Below are positions 9,171-17,173 of a stretch of DNA of 64,000 nt, piece by piece. The stretch's first letter is position 1. Each line of letters opens with the position of its first letter. Position numbers and translations under genes: made by a program. Below the pieces are notes generated by a model. That model saw nothing but the letters and a program-made list of their open reading frames with translations. It did no database searches and was not told the DNA's origin. Source of the stretch: Bradyrhizobium sp. 138 (GTDB lineage Bacteria > Pseudomonadota > Alphaproteobacteria > Rhizobiales > Xanthobacteraceae); contig NZ_JADPKT010000033.1 of NCBI RefSeq assembly GCF_023074075.1, forward strand, positions 355,421-419,420, given 5' to 3'.

Positions 9171-9245
9171 GTGTCTCTCCAAATCCCACGCTGTTGATGT
9201 CTAGTCAGTCCAGGCTTCGTCACGTCGAAGTGCGCGAGCACCTCC

Positions 9246-10430
9246 TCACCCCGCCCCGCTCCGGCGGCCAAGGATGCGGGCGACCCGTGCACGCAAAACG
9301 TCTGATACGATCGACCAGAAACTGAGCTCCGCTGGCGTCCCCGGATCCGATGGCACGCCGGCTATGTGTCGATCGAGATTGGCGGCAAAGTCCGCGATCA
9401 GGCGCCGGGCGAGATCCCGAACCAGACCGGGACGGCCGACCTGGGCCAGTAGTCCCGTGAGCGTGTAGCCGATCGACAGTTCGACACTGGTGGCCGCGCC
9501 GCCGTCGAGCGGCCGCAGCCGATAGCGGATCTCGCCTTGCGTCGCCGAATGGCTGCGCTGGTCGGTGCCGATGCCGACGATGCGGCCAGACTGCGTTTTG
9601 GGATCGCGTTCGACGCGCGCAGCTCCCTCGAAGGCTGCCGCGATCGGCCCGAGCCGGACGCGGATCGCCCCTTCCACACGCTCCGGCCTCGGTGGCGCTG
9701 TCAGCGACACGCCGGGAAGGCAGGCGGCGATGCCCGCGATATCGTCGAACATGGCGAACACCTCGGTCGGCGGGTGCGGCAGCGTGAAGCGCTGGTCGAG
9801 AACAGTCGCCGGCGTGAAGTCGGGAATGGTGTCGCGCGCGACCCTGTCAATCATCGGGATCGGCGCCGTCCCGGCAGGCGGCTCGCTTCGGCCGGACGCA
9901 GCTCGCCCCGATCCCACTGGACCAAGGCTCGTCCGTCCACCATCTGATTGCGGCGCGATGTTGCGCGCGCGCCTCGCTTCGATGACGGACTGCACCGCCC
10001 GCACGATGCCGACATAGCCGGTGCAGCGGCAGAGATTGCCGCTGAGGCCGACGCGAATGCGCCGCTCATCAGCATCGGGCAAGCGCAGCACCAGGTCGCG
10101 CGCGGAGACCAGCATGCCCGGCGTGCAATAGCCGCACTGCAAGGCGTGTTCCCGGGTGAAGGCGGCGCGCAGCTCGGCCGTGACCTCGTCCTCGTCGAGA
10201 CCTTCGATCGTGGTGACATCAGCGCCCTCGCAGGCCGCCGCATAGGTGATGCAGGAGCGCGCTGGCACGCCGTCGAGCAGCACGGTGCAGGCACCGCAAA
10301 CACCGTGCTCGCAGCCGAGATGCGTTCCGGTCAGGTCGAGCTTGTCGCGCACGAAATCGGCCAAGCTGGTACGCGGCTCGGCCGAAACTTCCACCGCGCG
10401 GCGATTGACCTGAAGCGCGATCGTGGTCAT
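9246..10430 (-). CDS. Molybdenum hydroxylase small subunit (CoxS-type 2x[2Fe-2S]) fused to CoxG/SRPBCC domain
   Basis: A 394-residue fusion. Residues 1-155 are a complete xanthine-oxidase-family iron-sulfur subunit: Cys40, 45, 48 and 60 bind the plant-type cluster, and Cys99, 102, 134 and 136 (QCGYCTPG...CRCTGY) bind the distal one. A 50-residue Gly/Ser/Pro-rich linker follows. Residues about 205-350 are a CoxG-like SRPBCC domain (LPHPPTEVFAMFDDIAGIAACLPG). In CO-dehydrogenase clusters CoxG is a separate gene implicated in membrane attachment of the enzyme. The true start is ATG 10430 in an ATGA overlap with the FAD subunit; the open frame extends farther upstream but that part is not coding. 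The fusion would tether CoxG one-to-one to the enzyme. Confidence 0.92.
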   Translation of the reverse strand: MTTIALQVNRRAVEVSAEPRTSLADFVRDKLDLTGTHLGCEHGVCGACTVLLDGVPARSCITYAAACEGADVTTIEGLDEDEVTAELRAAFTREHALQCGYCTPGMLVSARDLVLRLPDADERRIRVGLSGNLCRCTGYVGIVRAVQSVIEARRARNIAPQSDGGRTSLGPVGSGRAASGRSEPPAGTAPIPMIDRVARDTIPDFTPATVLDQRFTLPHPPTEVFAMFDDIAGIAACLPGVSLTAPPRPERVEGAIRVRLGPIAAAFEGAARVERDPKTQSGRIVGIGTDQRSHSATQGEIRYRLRPLDGGAATSVELSIGYTLTGLLAQVGRPGLVRDLARRLIADFAANLDRHIAGVPSDPGTPAELSFWSIVSDVLRARVARILGRRSGAG

Positions 10431-11263
10431 GCCGCGGCCTCCTGGACGGCGCGTTTCAATACGCTGAGATGGATGTGGCGCTGCGCCGGGTCGTCGACAC
10501 CGGCCTTGACAAGAAGAGCGTCGGCAACGCGGATGTCGAAACGCTCCTTGTAGTCGGCCGCGATCCGCCCGCCGAACAGCTCGGCCGCATCTGTCACGAC
10601 GATCGGCGCCGTGTCGATTGCCCCGATCACGATGCGGGCGGAGGCAGCGGCCGGATCGACCAGGGCTACGCCGATGGCATGAGCGAACTCGCCGGTCTTG
10701 CGGCAGCTCTTGGCATAGCCCCAATGCGCGGAGGCCGCTCGGGCCGGCACATGGATCGCCTCGACGATCTCGCCGGCGTGGAGCGCTGATTCCAGCGCAC
10801 CGACGACGAATGCCTCAACGGGCATCGTGCGCGCTCCGGACAGACTGCGCAGCGTCACCCGGGCGCCCAGCGCTGCGAGCGCCGAGATCCAGTCCGCGGC
10901 GGGATCGGCATGGCTGAGCGAGCCGCCGATCGTGCCGCGGTTGCGCACCGCGCGGTAAGCGATGTTGGCTGCAACGGTGCGCATCGCGCCGCGTGTCACG
11001 TCGGCCGTGCGGCCGTCCTCGATATCGGCGTGGGTGACCAAGGCTCCGAGCACGAGTTCCCCGCCGGAGAGTTCGGCCCGCTTGAGCTCGGCAAGGCCGG
11101 AGATGTCGACCACCAGCTCCGGCTGCACCAGCCGCAGATTGAGCATCGGCCCCAGCGACTGGCCGCCGGCGATGATCTTCGCCGACCCGCTGCTTGCCGC
11201 CAGCATCGACAGCGCCGCATTGAGATCGCGCGGACGTTCGTAAGCGAAGGGCGCCGGTTTCAT
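10427..11263 (-). CDS. Molybdenum hydroxylase FAD-binding medium subunit (CoxM-type)
   Basis: FAD subunit of 278 residues, family length. The FAD motifs AGGQSLGPMLNLRL (residues about 31-45) and TIGGSLSHADPAADW (about 111-125) are intact. It passes electrons from the iron-sulfur subunit to an acceptor. It overlaps the large-subunit gene and the small-subunit gene by 4 bp each (ATGA), giving the order large-medium-small. Confidence 0.93.
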   Translation of the reverse strand: MKPAPFAYERPRDLNAALSMLAASSGSAKIIAGGQSLGPMLNLRLVQPELVVDISGLAELKRAELSGGELVLGALVTHADIEDGRTADVTRGAMRTVAANIAYRAVRNRGTIGGSLSHADPAADWISALAALGARVTLRSLSGARTMPVEAFVVGALESALHAGEIVEAIHVPARAASAHWGYAKSCRKTGEFAHAIGVALVDPAAASARIVIGAIDTAPIVVTDAAELFGGRIAADYKERFDIRVADALLVKAGVDDPAQRHIHLSVLKRAVQEAAA

Positions 11264-13635
11264 GCCGCGCTCCTTTCGGCGGCACGCGCGGCCAGCACGG
11301 CCGCAACGACGCGATGCGGCGTGATCGGCGACTGCATCAGCTCGACGCCGAGCGGGCGTAGCGCATCGTTGACGGCGTTGGCAATCGCAGCCGGCGGCGC
11401 GATCGCCCCGCCCTCGCCGATGCCCTTGACGCCGAACTGCGTATAGGGCGACGGCGTCTCCATGTGATCGAGACGGGCTGCCGGCACCTCGGTCGCGCCG
11501 GGCAGCAGATAATCGGCGAGCGTCGTCGCCAGCGGCTGGCCGGAGGCGTCGAACGGCATCTCCTCGTAGAGCGCGGTGCCGATCCCTTGCGCGAGGCCGC
11601 CATAGATCTGGCCGTCGACAACCAGCGGATTGACCAGCACGCCGCCGTCCTCGACGATCACATAGTCGAGGATCTCGACCTCGCCGACATCAGGGTCGAC
11701 GGCGACGACGGCCGCATGCGCGGCGTAGCTGAAGGTGCCACTGTCGCGCACGGGCTTGTAGCCTTGCGTCACTTCCAGCCCGCCGGGATCGACATCAACA
11801 GGCAGATCCTGCGGGCGACGATACCAGGTGTGGGCGATCGCCTTCAGGCTGACGCTGCCGTTGACCCCGCGCACCTCGCCATTCTGCAACACCACCGAGG
11901 CCGGATCGTGCTGCAACAATTTGGCGCCGATGCGCCTTGCACGTTCGCCGAGCTCGCGGCAGGCGGTCGCGACCGCGCCGCCCGCCATCACCATCGAGCG
12001 CGAGCCCCAGGTGCCAGTCGAATAGGGCGTCATCGCGGTATCGCCGAGAATGATGCGGATCTTGGCGACGTCCACGCCGAGGATCTCGTGCGCGACCTGG
12101 GCAAGCGTCGTCTCCATGCCCTGCCCGTGCGAGTGCACGCCGACACGCAGTTCGAGCCCGCCATCAGGCGTCAGCCGCGCCGACGCTTGCTCATGGCCCG
12201 GCACCATCGGAATGCCCCAGCCGGAATAGACCGAGGTGCCGTGCGCGGCCTGCTCGCAATAGATGGAGACGCCGACGCCGATGTGGCGGCCGTCGGCCTC
12301 GCCCTCGCGTTGGCGCCCACGAATGGCGTTGATGTCGATCTGAGCCAGCGCGCGCCGCATCGCTTCCGGATAGTCTCCGCTGTCAAAGTGCTTCCTGGTG
12401 ATGTTGTCGAACGGCATCTGCTCGGGCAGCACGAGATTGCGCAGCCGTACCTCGCCGGGTTCGAGTCCTGCCTCGGCGGCCACGAGGTCGAGCATCAACT
12501 CCAATGCAAAGCAGACGCCGGTGCGCGCCACACCGCGATACGGCAGGATCGGGCATTTATTGGTGGCAACCGAGAAGGTGCGGCAGCGATAGGTCGGCAT
12601 CTGGTACGGACCGGGCAGGATGCTTGCGACCTGCGCGGCTTCGAGACAGGCCGAGAACGGATAGGACGAATAGGCGCCGGAATCCACGGTCGCCTCGCAA
12701 TCGATGCCGCGCAGCGTCCCGTCGCGATCGGCATAGACCGTGATCTTGTAATGATGCTCGCGGCAATTGGAGCTGGCGACGAGATGCTCGCGGCGATCTT
12801 CGGTCCAGCGCACCGGATGGCCGCGTTGCATCGTCAGCCAGGACAGGCAGACTTCTTCGGGCAACAGAATGCCTTTGTGGCCAAAACCGCCGCCGACGTC
12901 CGGCGAGATGACGCGGATCTGGCCCTCTTCCATGCCGAGACATTCGGCAAGGCCGCTGCGCGTGATGTGCGGCATCTGGGCCGCGGAATGCAGCGTGAGC
13001 TGGTCGAGCCTCGCATCGAAGGCCGCGACCACGCCGCGGCCTTCCAGCGGCGACATGCATTGCCGTGCGGTCGAGATCTCGCGCGTCACCTTGATCGGCG
13101 CGTCGAGCGCGGCGGAAATGTCGACCTCGTAATTAGTCTCCAGGAAGATATTGTCGCCCCAATGCTCGTGCACCAGCGCCGAGCCTGGCTCGCGCGCCTT
13201 CAGCATGTCGTAGATCGCCGGCAGCTCTTCGAGATCCAACGTCACGGAGGCCGCAATATCCTCGGCCTCGGCGCGCGTCGGAGCGACGCACATCGCAACG
13301 AGCTCGCCGACCTGGCGCACCTTTCCGGCCGCGAGCACCGGCTGCTCGGAGATCTTGAAGCCTGGCAATCCCGACACCGCGCGGATCGGCTTGATGCCGA
13401 CGAGGTCAGCTGCCGTGAACACACGATCGCGATAACGTTCGCGTACATGGATGCCGCGGATGCGGGCATGTGCCATCGGGCTGCGGACGAAGGCGACGTC
13501 CTGAAGGCCCGCGAGCCTGATATCCGCGACGTACTGGCCGCGGCCGCGCATCAAGCGGTCGTCTTCCTTGCGCGGCAGCCGCGCGCCCACGCCCTGCCCG
13601 GATTTGCCCGAAGGAAATTCTCGTTCGTTGCGCAC
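11260..13635 (-). CDS. Molybdenum hydroxylase large subunit (CoxL-like, xanthine oxidase family)
   Basis: Catalytic molybdopterin-cytosine-dinucleotide subunit, about 791 residues. GGGFGHKG (residues 248-255) and PYRGVARTG (about 365-373) are cofactor and active-site segments, and KGIGEGG near residue 741 carries the general-base Glu. The CO-dehydrogenase active-site loop AYRCSFR is absent, so this is not CO dehydrogenase but a hydroxylase of the form-II CoxL-like group, expected to oxidise an N-heterocycle, aldehyde or similar ring. The start is GTG 13635 because AAGGAGG lies 8 nt before it; GTG 13653 would add six residues. The linked amidohydrolase, hydantoinase and amidases favour a cyclic amide or heterocycle substrate. 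Confidence 0.92.
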   Translation of the reverse strand: MRNEREFPSGKSGQGVGARLPRKEDDRLMRGRGQYVADIRLAGLQDVAFVRSPMAHARIRGIHVRERYRDRVFTAADLVGIKPIRAVSGLPGFKISEQPVLAAGKVRQVGELVAMCVAPTRAEAEDIAASVTLDLEELPAIYDMLKAREPGSALVHEHWGDNIFLETNYEVDISAALDAPIKVTREISTARQCMSPLEGRGVVAAFDARLDQLTLHSAAQMPHITRSGLAECLGMEEGQIRVISPDVGGGFGHKGILLPEEVCLSWLTMQRGHPVRWTEDRREHLVASSNCREHHYKITVYADRDGTLRGIDCEATVDSGAYSSYPFSACLEAAQVASILPGPYQMPTYRCRTFSVATNKCPILPYRGVARTGVCFALELMLDLVAAEAGLEPGEVRLRNLVLPEQMPFDNITRKHFDSGDYPEAMRRALAQIDINAIRGRQREGEADGRHIGVGVSIYCEQAAHGTSVYSGWGIPMVPGHEQASARLTPDGGLELRVGVHSHGQGMETTLAQVAHEILGVDVAKIRIILGDTAMTPYSTGTWGSRSMVMAGGAVATACRELGERARRIGAKLLQHDPASVVLQNGEVRGVNGSVSLKAIAHTWYRRPQDLPVDVDPGGLEVTQGYKPVRDSGTFSYAAHAAVVAVDPDVGEVEILDYVIVEDGGVLVNPLVVDGQIYGGLAQGIGTALYEEMPFDASGQPLATTLADYLLPGATEVPAARLDHMETPSPYTQFGVKGIGEGGAIAPPAAIANAVNDALRPLGVELMQSPITPHRVVAAVLAARAAERSAA

Positions 13636-13662
13636 GCCGGATTCCTCCTTCACCGCGCAGCC

Positions 13663-14940
13663 TTACGCCGCGACAGCCTGTGGCAGGATCGGCGCAACCG
13701 CATCGAACCGCGTGCCGGCGCGCAGGCAGAAGGCCGGCTGCAGCAGACGCTCGGCGATTACCTCGTTCTTCTCGTTGTCAGTGAGGACGAAGCGGCCGTT
13801 CTTCTCCGCGAGCACAGAGACGTCGGCGTCCATGCCGACCTTGAGCGCGCCGATCTCAGCGCTGCGGCCAAGCATTTTTGCGGGATTGGACGTGACCATC
13901 GGCACCACCTGCTCCAGCGACAGGCCGAGCGCCATCATCGAGCTCATCGCCTGGACCAGGCTGAACTTGGCCTGCCCGGCAAAGGGATGGTTCTCCTCGT
14001 CCTCGTGCTGGTCGGGCGTTCCAGCCGGCGCCGGCACATGGGTGTTGTATCCATGAATGTCGGCGCCCAGCGTCGTCGGAATGATTCCGGCGGCGATCGC
14101 CTTCTTCGCCAGCCGGTAGGAGAAGTGGCTGCCGTGGCCGACATCGACCTTCAACCCGCGGTCGAGCGCGGCCTGGATCACCGGATGCACCTCGCCCTCG
14201 CGATTGACGAAGCCGCCGGGATGGCGCGTGAAGGGATGGGCGAGAACGTCGCCTTCGCGCAAGAGCGGGATCACGCGGGTCAGGATCGTGTCCGCGTCTT
14301 CGCCATTGGCGCCGCTCTCGGGCAGGCCCCAGAGCTGGCCGAAATGCACATAGACCGGCAGGTCCGCGCGCTTGCCGATCTCTGCCGCCATCTCGATGAC
14401 GCGGATGCCCCATCGCGCGAAGCCGCCGATCTCGGCGTGAGCCTTGATGCCGCGCACGAGATCGAGATTGGCCGTCGCCGCCTTGACGGTCGCGTCAATG
14501 TCGACGCCGTCCGGACTGTAGAGCTGCGGATAGTAATGTCCCTCGAGGCCGCCAACGAGGTAGGCGGACAGGAACGCATAGACGCGCGAGGCCGCCTGGT
14601 CCGCAATGAAATGGCGAAAGCCGGGCAGCGTCATGCAGGAGGGACCGCCCTGGTCCACCAGCGTCGTCACGCCCGACTGCACGCCGACCATATCAGGGTC
14701 CATGCCGAAGCGGCCCGAGACATATTGATAGACATGCGCGTGGGTGTCGATCAGTCCGGGCAGCACCAGCTTGCCGCTGACATCGACGACCTCCTTCGCG
14801 CTGGTCGGCAGGATGTCGGACGCGACCGCGGCGATTTTACCGCCACGAATGGCGACGTCCTTGATGCCATCAACGCCGGAGGCCGGACAGATCACGCGAC
14901 CGCCTCGTAGCAGAAGGTCGAAGCTGGCAGTGACGGACAT
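13663..14940 (-). CDS. Amidohydrolase superfamily metallohydrolase (COG3964-like)
   Basis: Metal-dependent hydrolase of 425 residues, first gene of the operon. It starts at ATG 14940 with GGAGAGGAG upstream; longer open frames run through the promoter and are not coding. The TIM-barrel metal motif THAHV is at residues 66-70, with later ligand candidates in VYVHFGQ, GHGSHFSY and GADIHGYN. A Lys in RGIKAHAEIGG may be the carboxylated metal bridge. N- and C-terminal strands form the small beta domain seen in hydantoinase-like members. Characterised relatives of this type hydrolyse unusual substrates such as acyl-hydroxyacids, so the true reaction is open. Context suggests ring opening or deacylation after hydroxylation. 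Confidence 0.88.
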   Translation of the reverse strand: MSVTASFDLLLRGGRVICPASGVDGIKDVAIRGGKIAAVASDILPTSAKEVVDVSGKLVLPGLIDTHAHVYQYVSGRFGMDPDMVGVQSGVTTLVDQGGPSCMTLPGFRHFIADQAASRVYAFLSAYLVGGLEGHYYPQLYSPDGVDIDATVKAATANLDLVRGIKAHAEIGGFARWGIRVIEMAAEIGKRADLPVYVHFGQLWGLPESGANGEDADTILTRVIPLLREGDVLAHPFTRHPGGFVNREGEVHPVIQAALDRGLKVDVGHGSHFSYRLAKKAIAAGIIPTTLGADIHGYNTHVPAPAGTPDQHEDEENHPFAGQAKFSLVQAMSSMMALGLSLEQVVPMVTSNPAKMLGRSAEIGALKVGMDADVSVLAEKNGRFVLTDNEKNEVIAERLLQPAFCLRAGTRFDAVAPILPQAVAA

Positions 14941-14982
14941 GGCGCTCTCCTCTCCTTGCACGGGCGACGGCTTCACCCGAAT

Positions 14983-15000
14983 TACGAAGCATGCTTCGTA
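14983..15000. promoter_or_regulatory. Predicted MarR operator 1 (perfect 18-bp palindrome)
   Basis: TACGAAGCATGCTTCGTA is a perfect 18-bp dyad lying between the amidohydrolase start and its sigma-54 promoter, beginning about where transcription should start. A 16/18 match recurs at 15680-15697 in front of the NCS1 gene. The marR gene is adjacent and divergent. Shared site, symmetry and position make this the likely binding site of that MarR protein. Confidence 0.8.
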
Positions 15001-15002
15001 TT

Positions 15003-15030
15003 TTGACAAAAGCAAGCTTCGTGCCATGAT
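15003..15030 (+). promoter_or_regulatory. Candidate sigma-70 promoter of marR
   Basis: TTGACA (15003-15008) is followed after 16 bp by CATGAT (15025-15030), reading towards marR. Its spacer overlaps the minus-strand sigma-54 promoter and starts 2 bp after operator 1. A degenerate second copy of the dyad (15006-15023, 12 of 18 positions) lies in the spacer. MarR bound here could repress its own gene. The -35 is good and the -10 is only moderate. Confidence 0.45.
15011..15026 (-). promoter_or_regulatory. Sigma-54 (-24/-12) promoter of the ten-gene operon
   Basis: On the minus strand, TGGCACG-AAGC-TTGCT matches the RpoN consensus TGGCACG-N4-TTGCW at every fixed position with correct GG-to-GC spacing. 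The predicted transcription start is close to 15000, about 60 nt before the amidohydrolase ATG (14940), and operator 1 lies directly on it. RpoN promoters need an enhancer-binding activator such as NtrC, so the operon is probably under nitrogen control as well as MarR repression. Confidence 0.8.
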
Positions 15031-15096
15031 CCTGATGTGGCGGGCGCACTCGAATCGAGCTAAGCGCGGCAGGGTTTTGGCTTGGGAGAATGTGCA

Positions 15097-15591
15097 TTGC
15101 GGCAGGCGAAGATACGTCGCAGCGGGGGCAGGCACCGTCCCTGGCCGTTGTCGGAGCGGCCCGGCTATCTGATCCGGCGACTGCACCAGATTCACGTCGC
15201 GCTATTCCAGGATGCCTGCGGTGCGTTCGAGGTCACGCCGCTGCAATACAGCCTGCTCTCGGCACTGGCGGTGCGCGAAACCGCCGATCAGACTACTTTG
15301 GCGGCCGATATTGCCCTCGATCGCACCACGACGACCGGCGCCTTGAAGCGGCTCGCCGCGCGACACCTGGTCGAGCGCGCCGTCAACAAGGACGATCGCC
15401 GCGCGCGACTGTGCCGCTTGACGCCGGCCGGTGCCGCGCTTCTGGTGAAGATCGAGGGCGCCGCGCGACGCGCGCATCGGGCAACGCTCGGTGATCTCAG
15501 CGAGCGGGAACAGGCGCTCTTCATCGAAATGATGCAGCGCATCGTGGCTGGCAACCCGAGTCGCGACAGCGCTACTGCCCTATTCGATTAG
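15097..15591 (+). CDS. MarR family transcriptional regulator
   Basis: Winged-helix repressor of about 164 residues. The DNA-binding region runs LHQIHVALFQ...LQYSLLSALA, with recognition-helix area ALDRTTTTGALKRLAARHLVERAVNKDDRRARL, and the wing includes the DDRRAR hallmark. No ATG exists near the conserved N-terminus. TTG 15097 is preferred because GGGAGA lies 7 nt upstream; an in-frame TTG at 15082 has no such signal. The gene is divergent from the amidohydrolase operon and upstream of the NCS1 permease gene, and identical dyads flank it on both sides. It probably releases DNA on binding the imported compound or a product. Confidence 0.9.
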   Translation: MRQAKIRRSGGRHRPWPLSERPGYLIRRLHQIHVALFQDACGAFEVTPLQYSLLSALAVRETADQTTLAADIALDRTTTTGALKRLAARHLVERAVNKDDRRARLCRLTPAGAALLVKIEGAARRAHRATLGDLSEREQALFIEMMQRIVAGNPSRDSATALFD

Positions 15592-15656
15592 ACGCCGCTG
15601 CCGCGTTTTCAGTTGGCCTGCTCAATTTATCATCGTACCGCTGCCTGGCCGTGCAA

Positions 15657-15672
15657 TGGCACGATTTATGCT
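15657..15672 (+). promoter_or_regulatory. Sigma-54 (-24/-12) promoter of the NCS1 permease gene
   Basis: TGGCACG-ATTT-ATGCT matches the RpoN consensus at all fixed positions except the first T of the -12 element, with exact spacing. The predicted start is near 15683, about 27 nt before the ATG at 15710. The second MarR dyad (15680-15697) covers it, the same layout as at the divergent operon promoter. Confidence 0.75.
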
Positions 15673-15679
15673 GCGACGA

Positions 15680-15697
15680 TGCGAAGCGTGCTTCGTA
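15680..15697. promoter_or_regulatory. Predicted MarR operator 2
   Basis: TGCGAAGCGTGCTTCGTA matches operator 1 at 16 of 18 positions and keeps the dyad CGAAGC/GCTTCG. It begins 8 nt after the -12 element of the NCS1 promoter, against 11 nt for operator 1, so both would block initiation or promoter clearance. Confidence 0.75.
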
Positions 15698-15709
15698 TTG
15701 AGGGATGTC

Positions 15710-17128
15710 ATGACGGATTCCGAGCTTCGCACCGACCTTCACAGCATCGAGCCAATTCCCGATGCGGACCGGGACTCGACCGGGCCGCAGCAGATGTGGA
15801 TCTGGGCCGGCGCCAACATCGCGCCCGTCAACTGGGCGCTCGGCGCGCTCGGCATCATCCTCAAGCTCGGCTTGATGGAGACGATCGCTGTCATCGTGCT
15901 CGGCAACATCGTCGGCTGCGCGATCTTCGCGACTTTCACGGTGATGGGGCACAAGACCGGCGTCAACCAGATGGTGCTGAGCCGATCCGCGTTCGGCGTC
16001 CGCGGCGCCTACCTGCCGAGCATCCTGATGTTCCTGATGACGCTGGGCTGGATCGGGGTCAACACCTACTTCCCGGTCAAGGTCTCGATGGGCATCCTCG
16101 GCCAGTTCGGCGTTCCCGACACCTGGCTGATTGAGATGATCGTCATCACGCTGGTGATGGCGGTGCAGGTGCTGATCGGGATCTACGGCTTCTACGCGAT
16201 CCGCACCTTCGAGAAGTACACGGTGCCGCCGACCATCGCCATCATGGTGCTGATGAGCGTGCTGGCATGGACGCGCCCCGGCGTGGTCAATTGGAGCCTC
16301 ACGACCTCGCTGCCGCCGGGCGCGCATCTGGCGATGCTGACCCTGCTCACGACCGCGATCGGTGTCGGCTGGGGCATTTCCTGGGTGACCTGGGCCTCAG
16401 ACTATTCGCGCTTCGTGCCCAGAAGCGTGCCGTCGAAATCCGTGTTCTGGTACAGCTATATCGGCATGTTCGTGCCGACGGTCTGGCTCGGCATCCTCGG
16501 CGCGACCATCGCCTCGACGACGCTGGACACCGATCCCGCGAAGATGGTCAGCGCGGTGTTCGGCGGACCGGTCAGCATCCTGGTCCTCTTGATGGTGCTG
16601 CACGGTCCGATCGCCACCAACATCCTCAACGTCTATTCGGCGACACTGGCAGCGCTGAGCGCGGGGCTGAAATTCTCGCGCTTCTGGCTCACCGTCATCG
16701 TCGGCGTCGCCGGCTACCTGGTCACGCTCTACTTCATCTTCGCACCGTCCTTTGCGAAAGCGTTCGACAATTGGATGATCGGCCTGTTGTTGTGGATGAG
16801 CCCGTGGGCCGGCGTGGTGCTCGCCGACTTCTTCATTAGGCGTAAGGGCAGGATCGACGTTGCCGAGCTCTACCGCTCGCCGGAGACCAGCGCCTTTGGC
16901 GACATCAACTGGGCCGGCATGGTCGCCTTCCTGTCCGGCCTCGTCGCCGGATGGCTGGTGGAGGACGGCCTGGTCGGAGCGCTCCAGGGGCCGGTCTCGA
17001 TCAACCTGCTCGGCGGTGCCGATCTGAGCTGGCTATTTGGGATTGGGGTCTCGGGCCTCGTCTATCTTGCGCTGGCCAAGCTCGTCACATCGCCCTCCTC
17101 GGTCGTTGCGAGCAGCGCAGGCAGGTAG
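15710..17128 (+). CDS. NCS1 family nucleobase/hydantoin-type permease
   Basis: Cation-coupled membrane carrier of 472 residues with about twelve hydrophobic segments (PF02133-type). The N-terminal WIWAGANIAPVNWALG and the third-helix region SRSAFGVRGAYLPS...LGWIGVNTY are NCS1 marks. In the hydantoin carrier Mhp1 the equivalent W-x-G-x-Q places Trp117 and Gln121 in the substrate site; here it reads W114-I-G-V-N118, an Asn for Gln change, by my alignment. ATG 15710 is chosen because it follows the operator and has AGGG upstream. The neighbouring hydantoinase suggests import of a cyclic ureide or nucleobase-like compound. Confidence 0.9.
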   Translation: MTDSELRTDLHSIEPIPDADRDSTGPQQMWIWAGANIAPVNWALGALGIILKLGLMETIAVIVLGNIVGCAIFATFTVMGHKTGVNQMVLSRSAFGVRGAYLPSILMFLMTLGWIGVNTYFPVKVSMGILGQFGVPDTWLIEMIVITLVMAVQVLIGIYGFYAIRTFEKYTVPPTIAIMVLMSVLAWTRPGVVNWSLTTSLPPGAHLAMLTLLTTAIGVGWGISWVTWASDYSRFVPRSVPSKSVFWYSYIGMFVPTVWLGILGATIASTTLDTDPAKMVSAVFGGPVSILVLLMVLHGPIATNILNVYSATLAALSAGLKFSRFWLTVIVGVAGYLVTLYFIFAPSFAKAFDNWMIGLLLWMSPWAGVVLADFFIRRKGRIDVAELYRSPETSAFGDINWAGMVAFLSGLVAGWLVEDGLVGALQGPVSINLLGGADLSWLFGIGVSGLVYLALAKLVTSPSSVVASSAGR

Positions 17129-17173
17129 CGGCGGGCGGCAACGGCAGAGTCGCGCAGGCAGGTCGCGCGCAAG

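Noticed and set aside
9213..9228. CTTCG-N6-CGAAG inverted repeat in front of the Liv-type binding-protein gene as a third MarR site
   Set aside because: The arms are in the opposite order to the MarR dyad (CGAAG...CTTCG), and the gene is internal to the operon.
10431..10724. N-terminal extension of the CoxS-CoxG frame
   Set aside because: It lies inside the FAD-subunit gene, is out of frame with it and has no 2Fe-2S protein similarity. ATG 10430 in the ATGA overlap is the natural start.
11260..13635. Carbon monoxide dehydrogenase
   Set aside because: The large subunit lacks the AYRCSFR loop that carries the essential Cys; PYRGVARTG is in its place.
11464..14910. Very long plus-strand open frame (over 1100 codons) opposite the molybdenum hydroxylase genes
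   Set aside because: Its translation is Arg/His/Asp-rich without any domain. It is the antisense frame of the large subunit and amidohydrolase genes, which have clear motifs.
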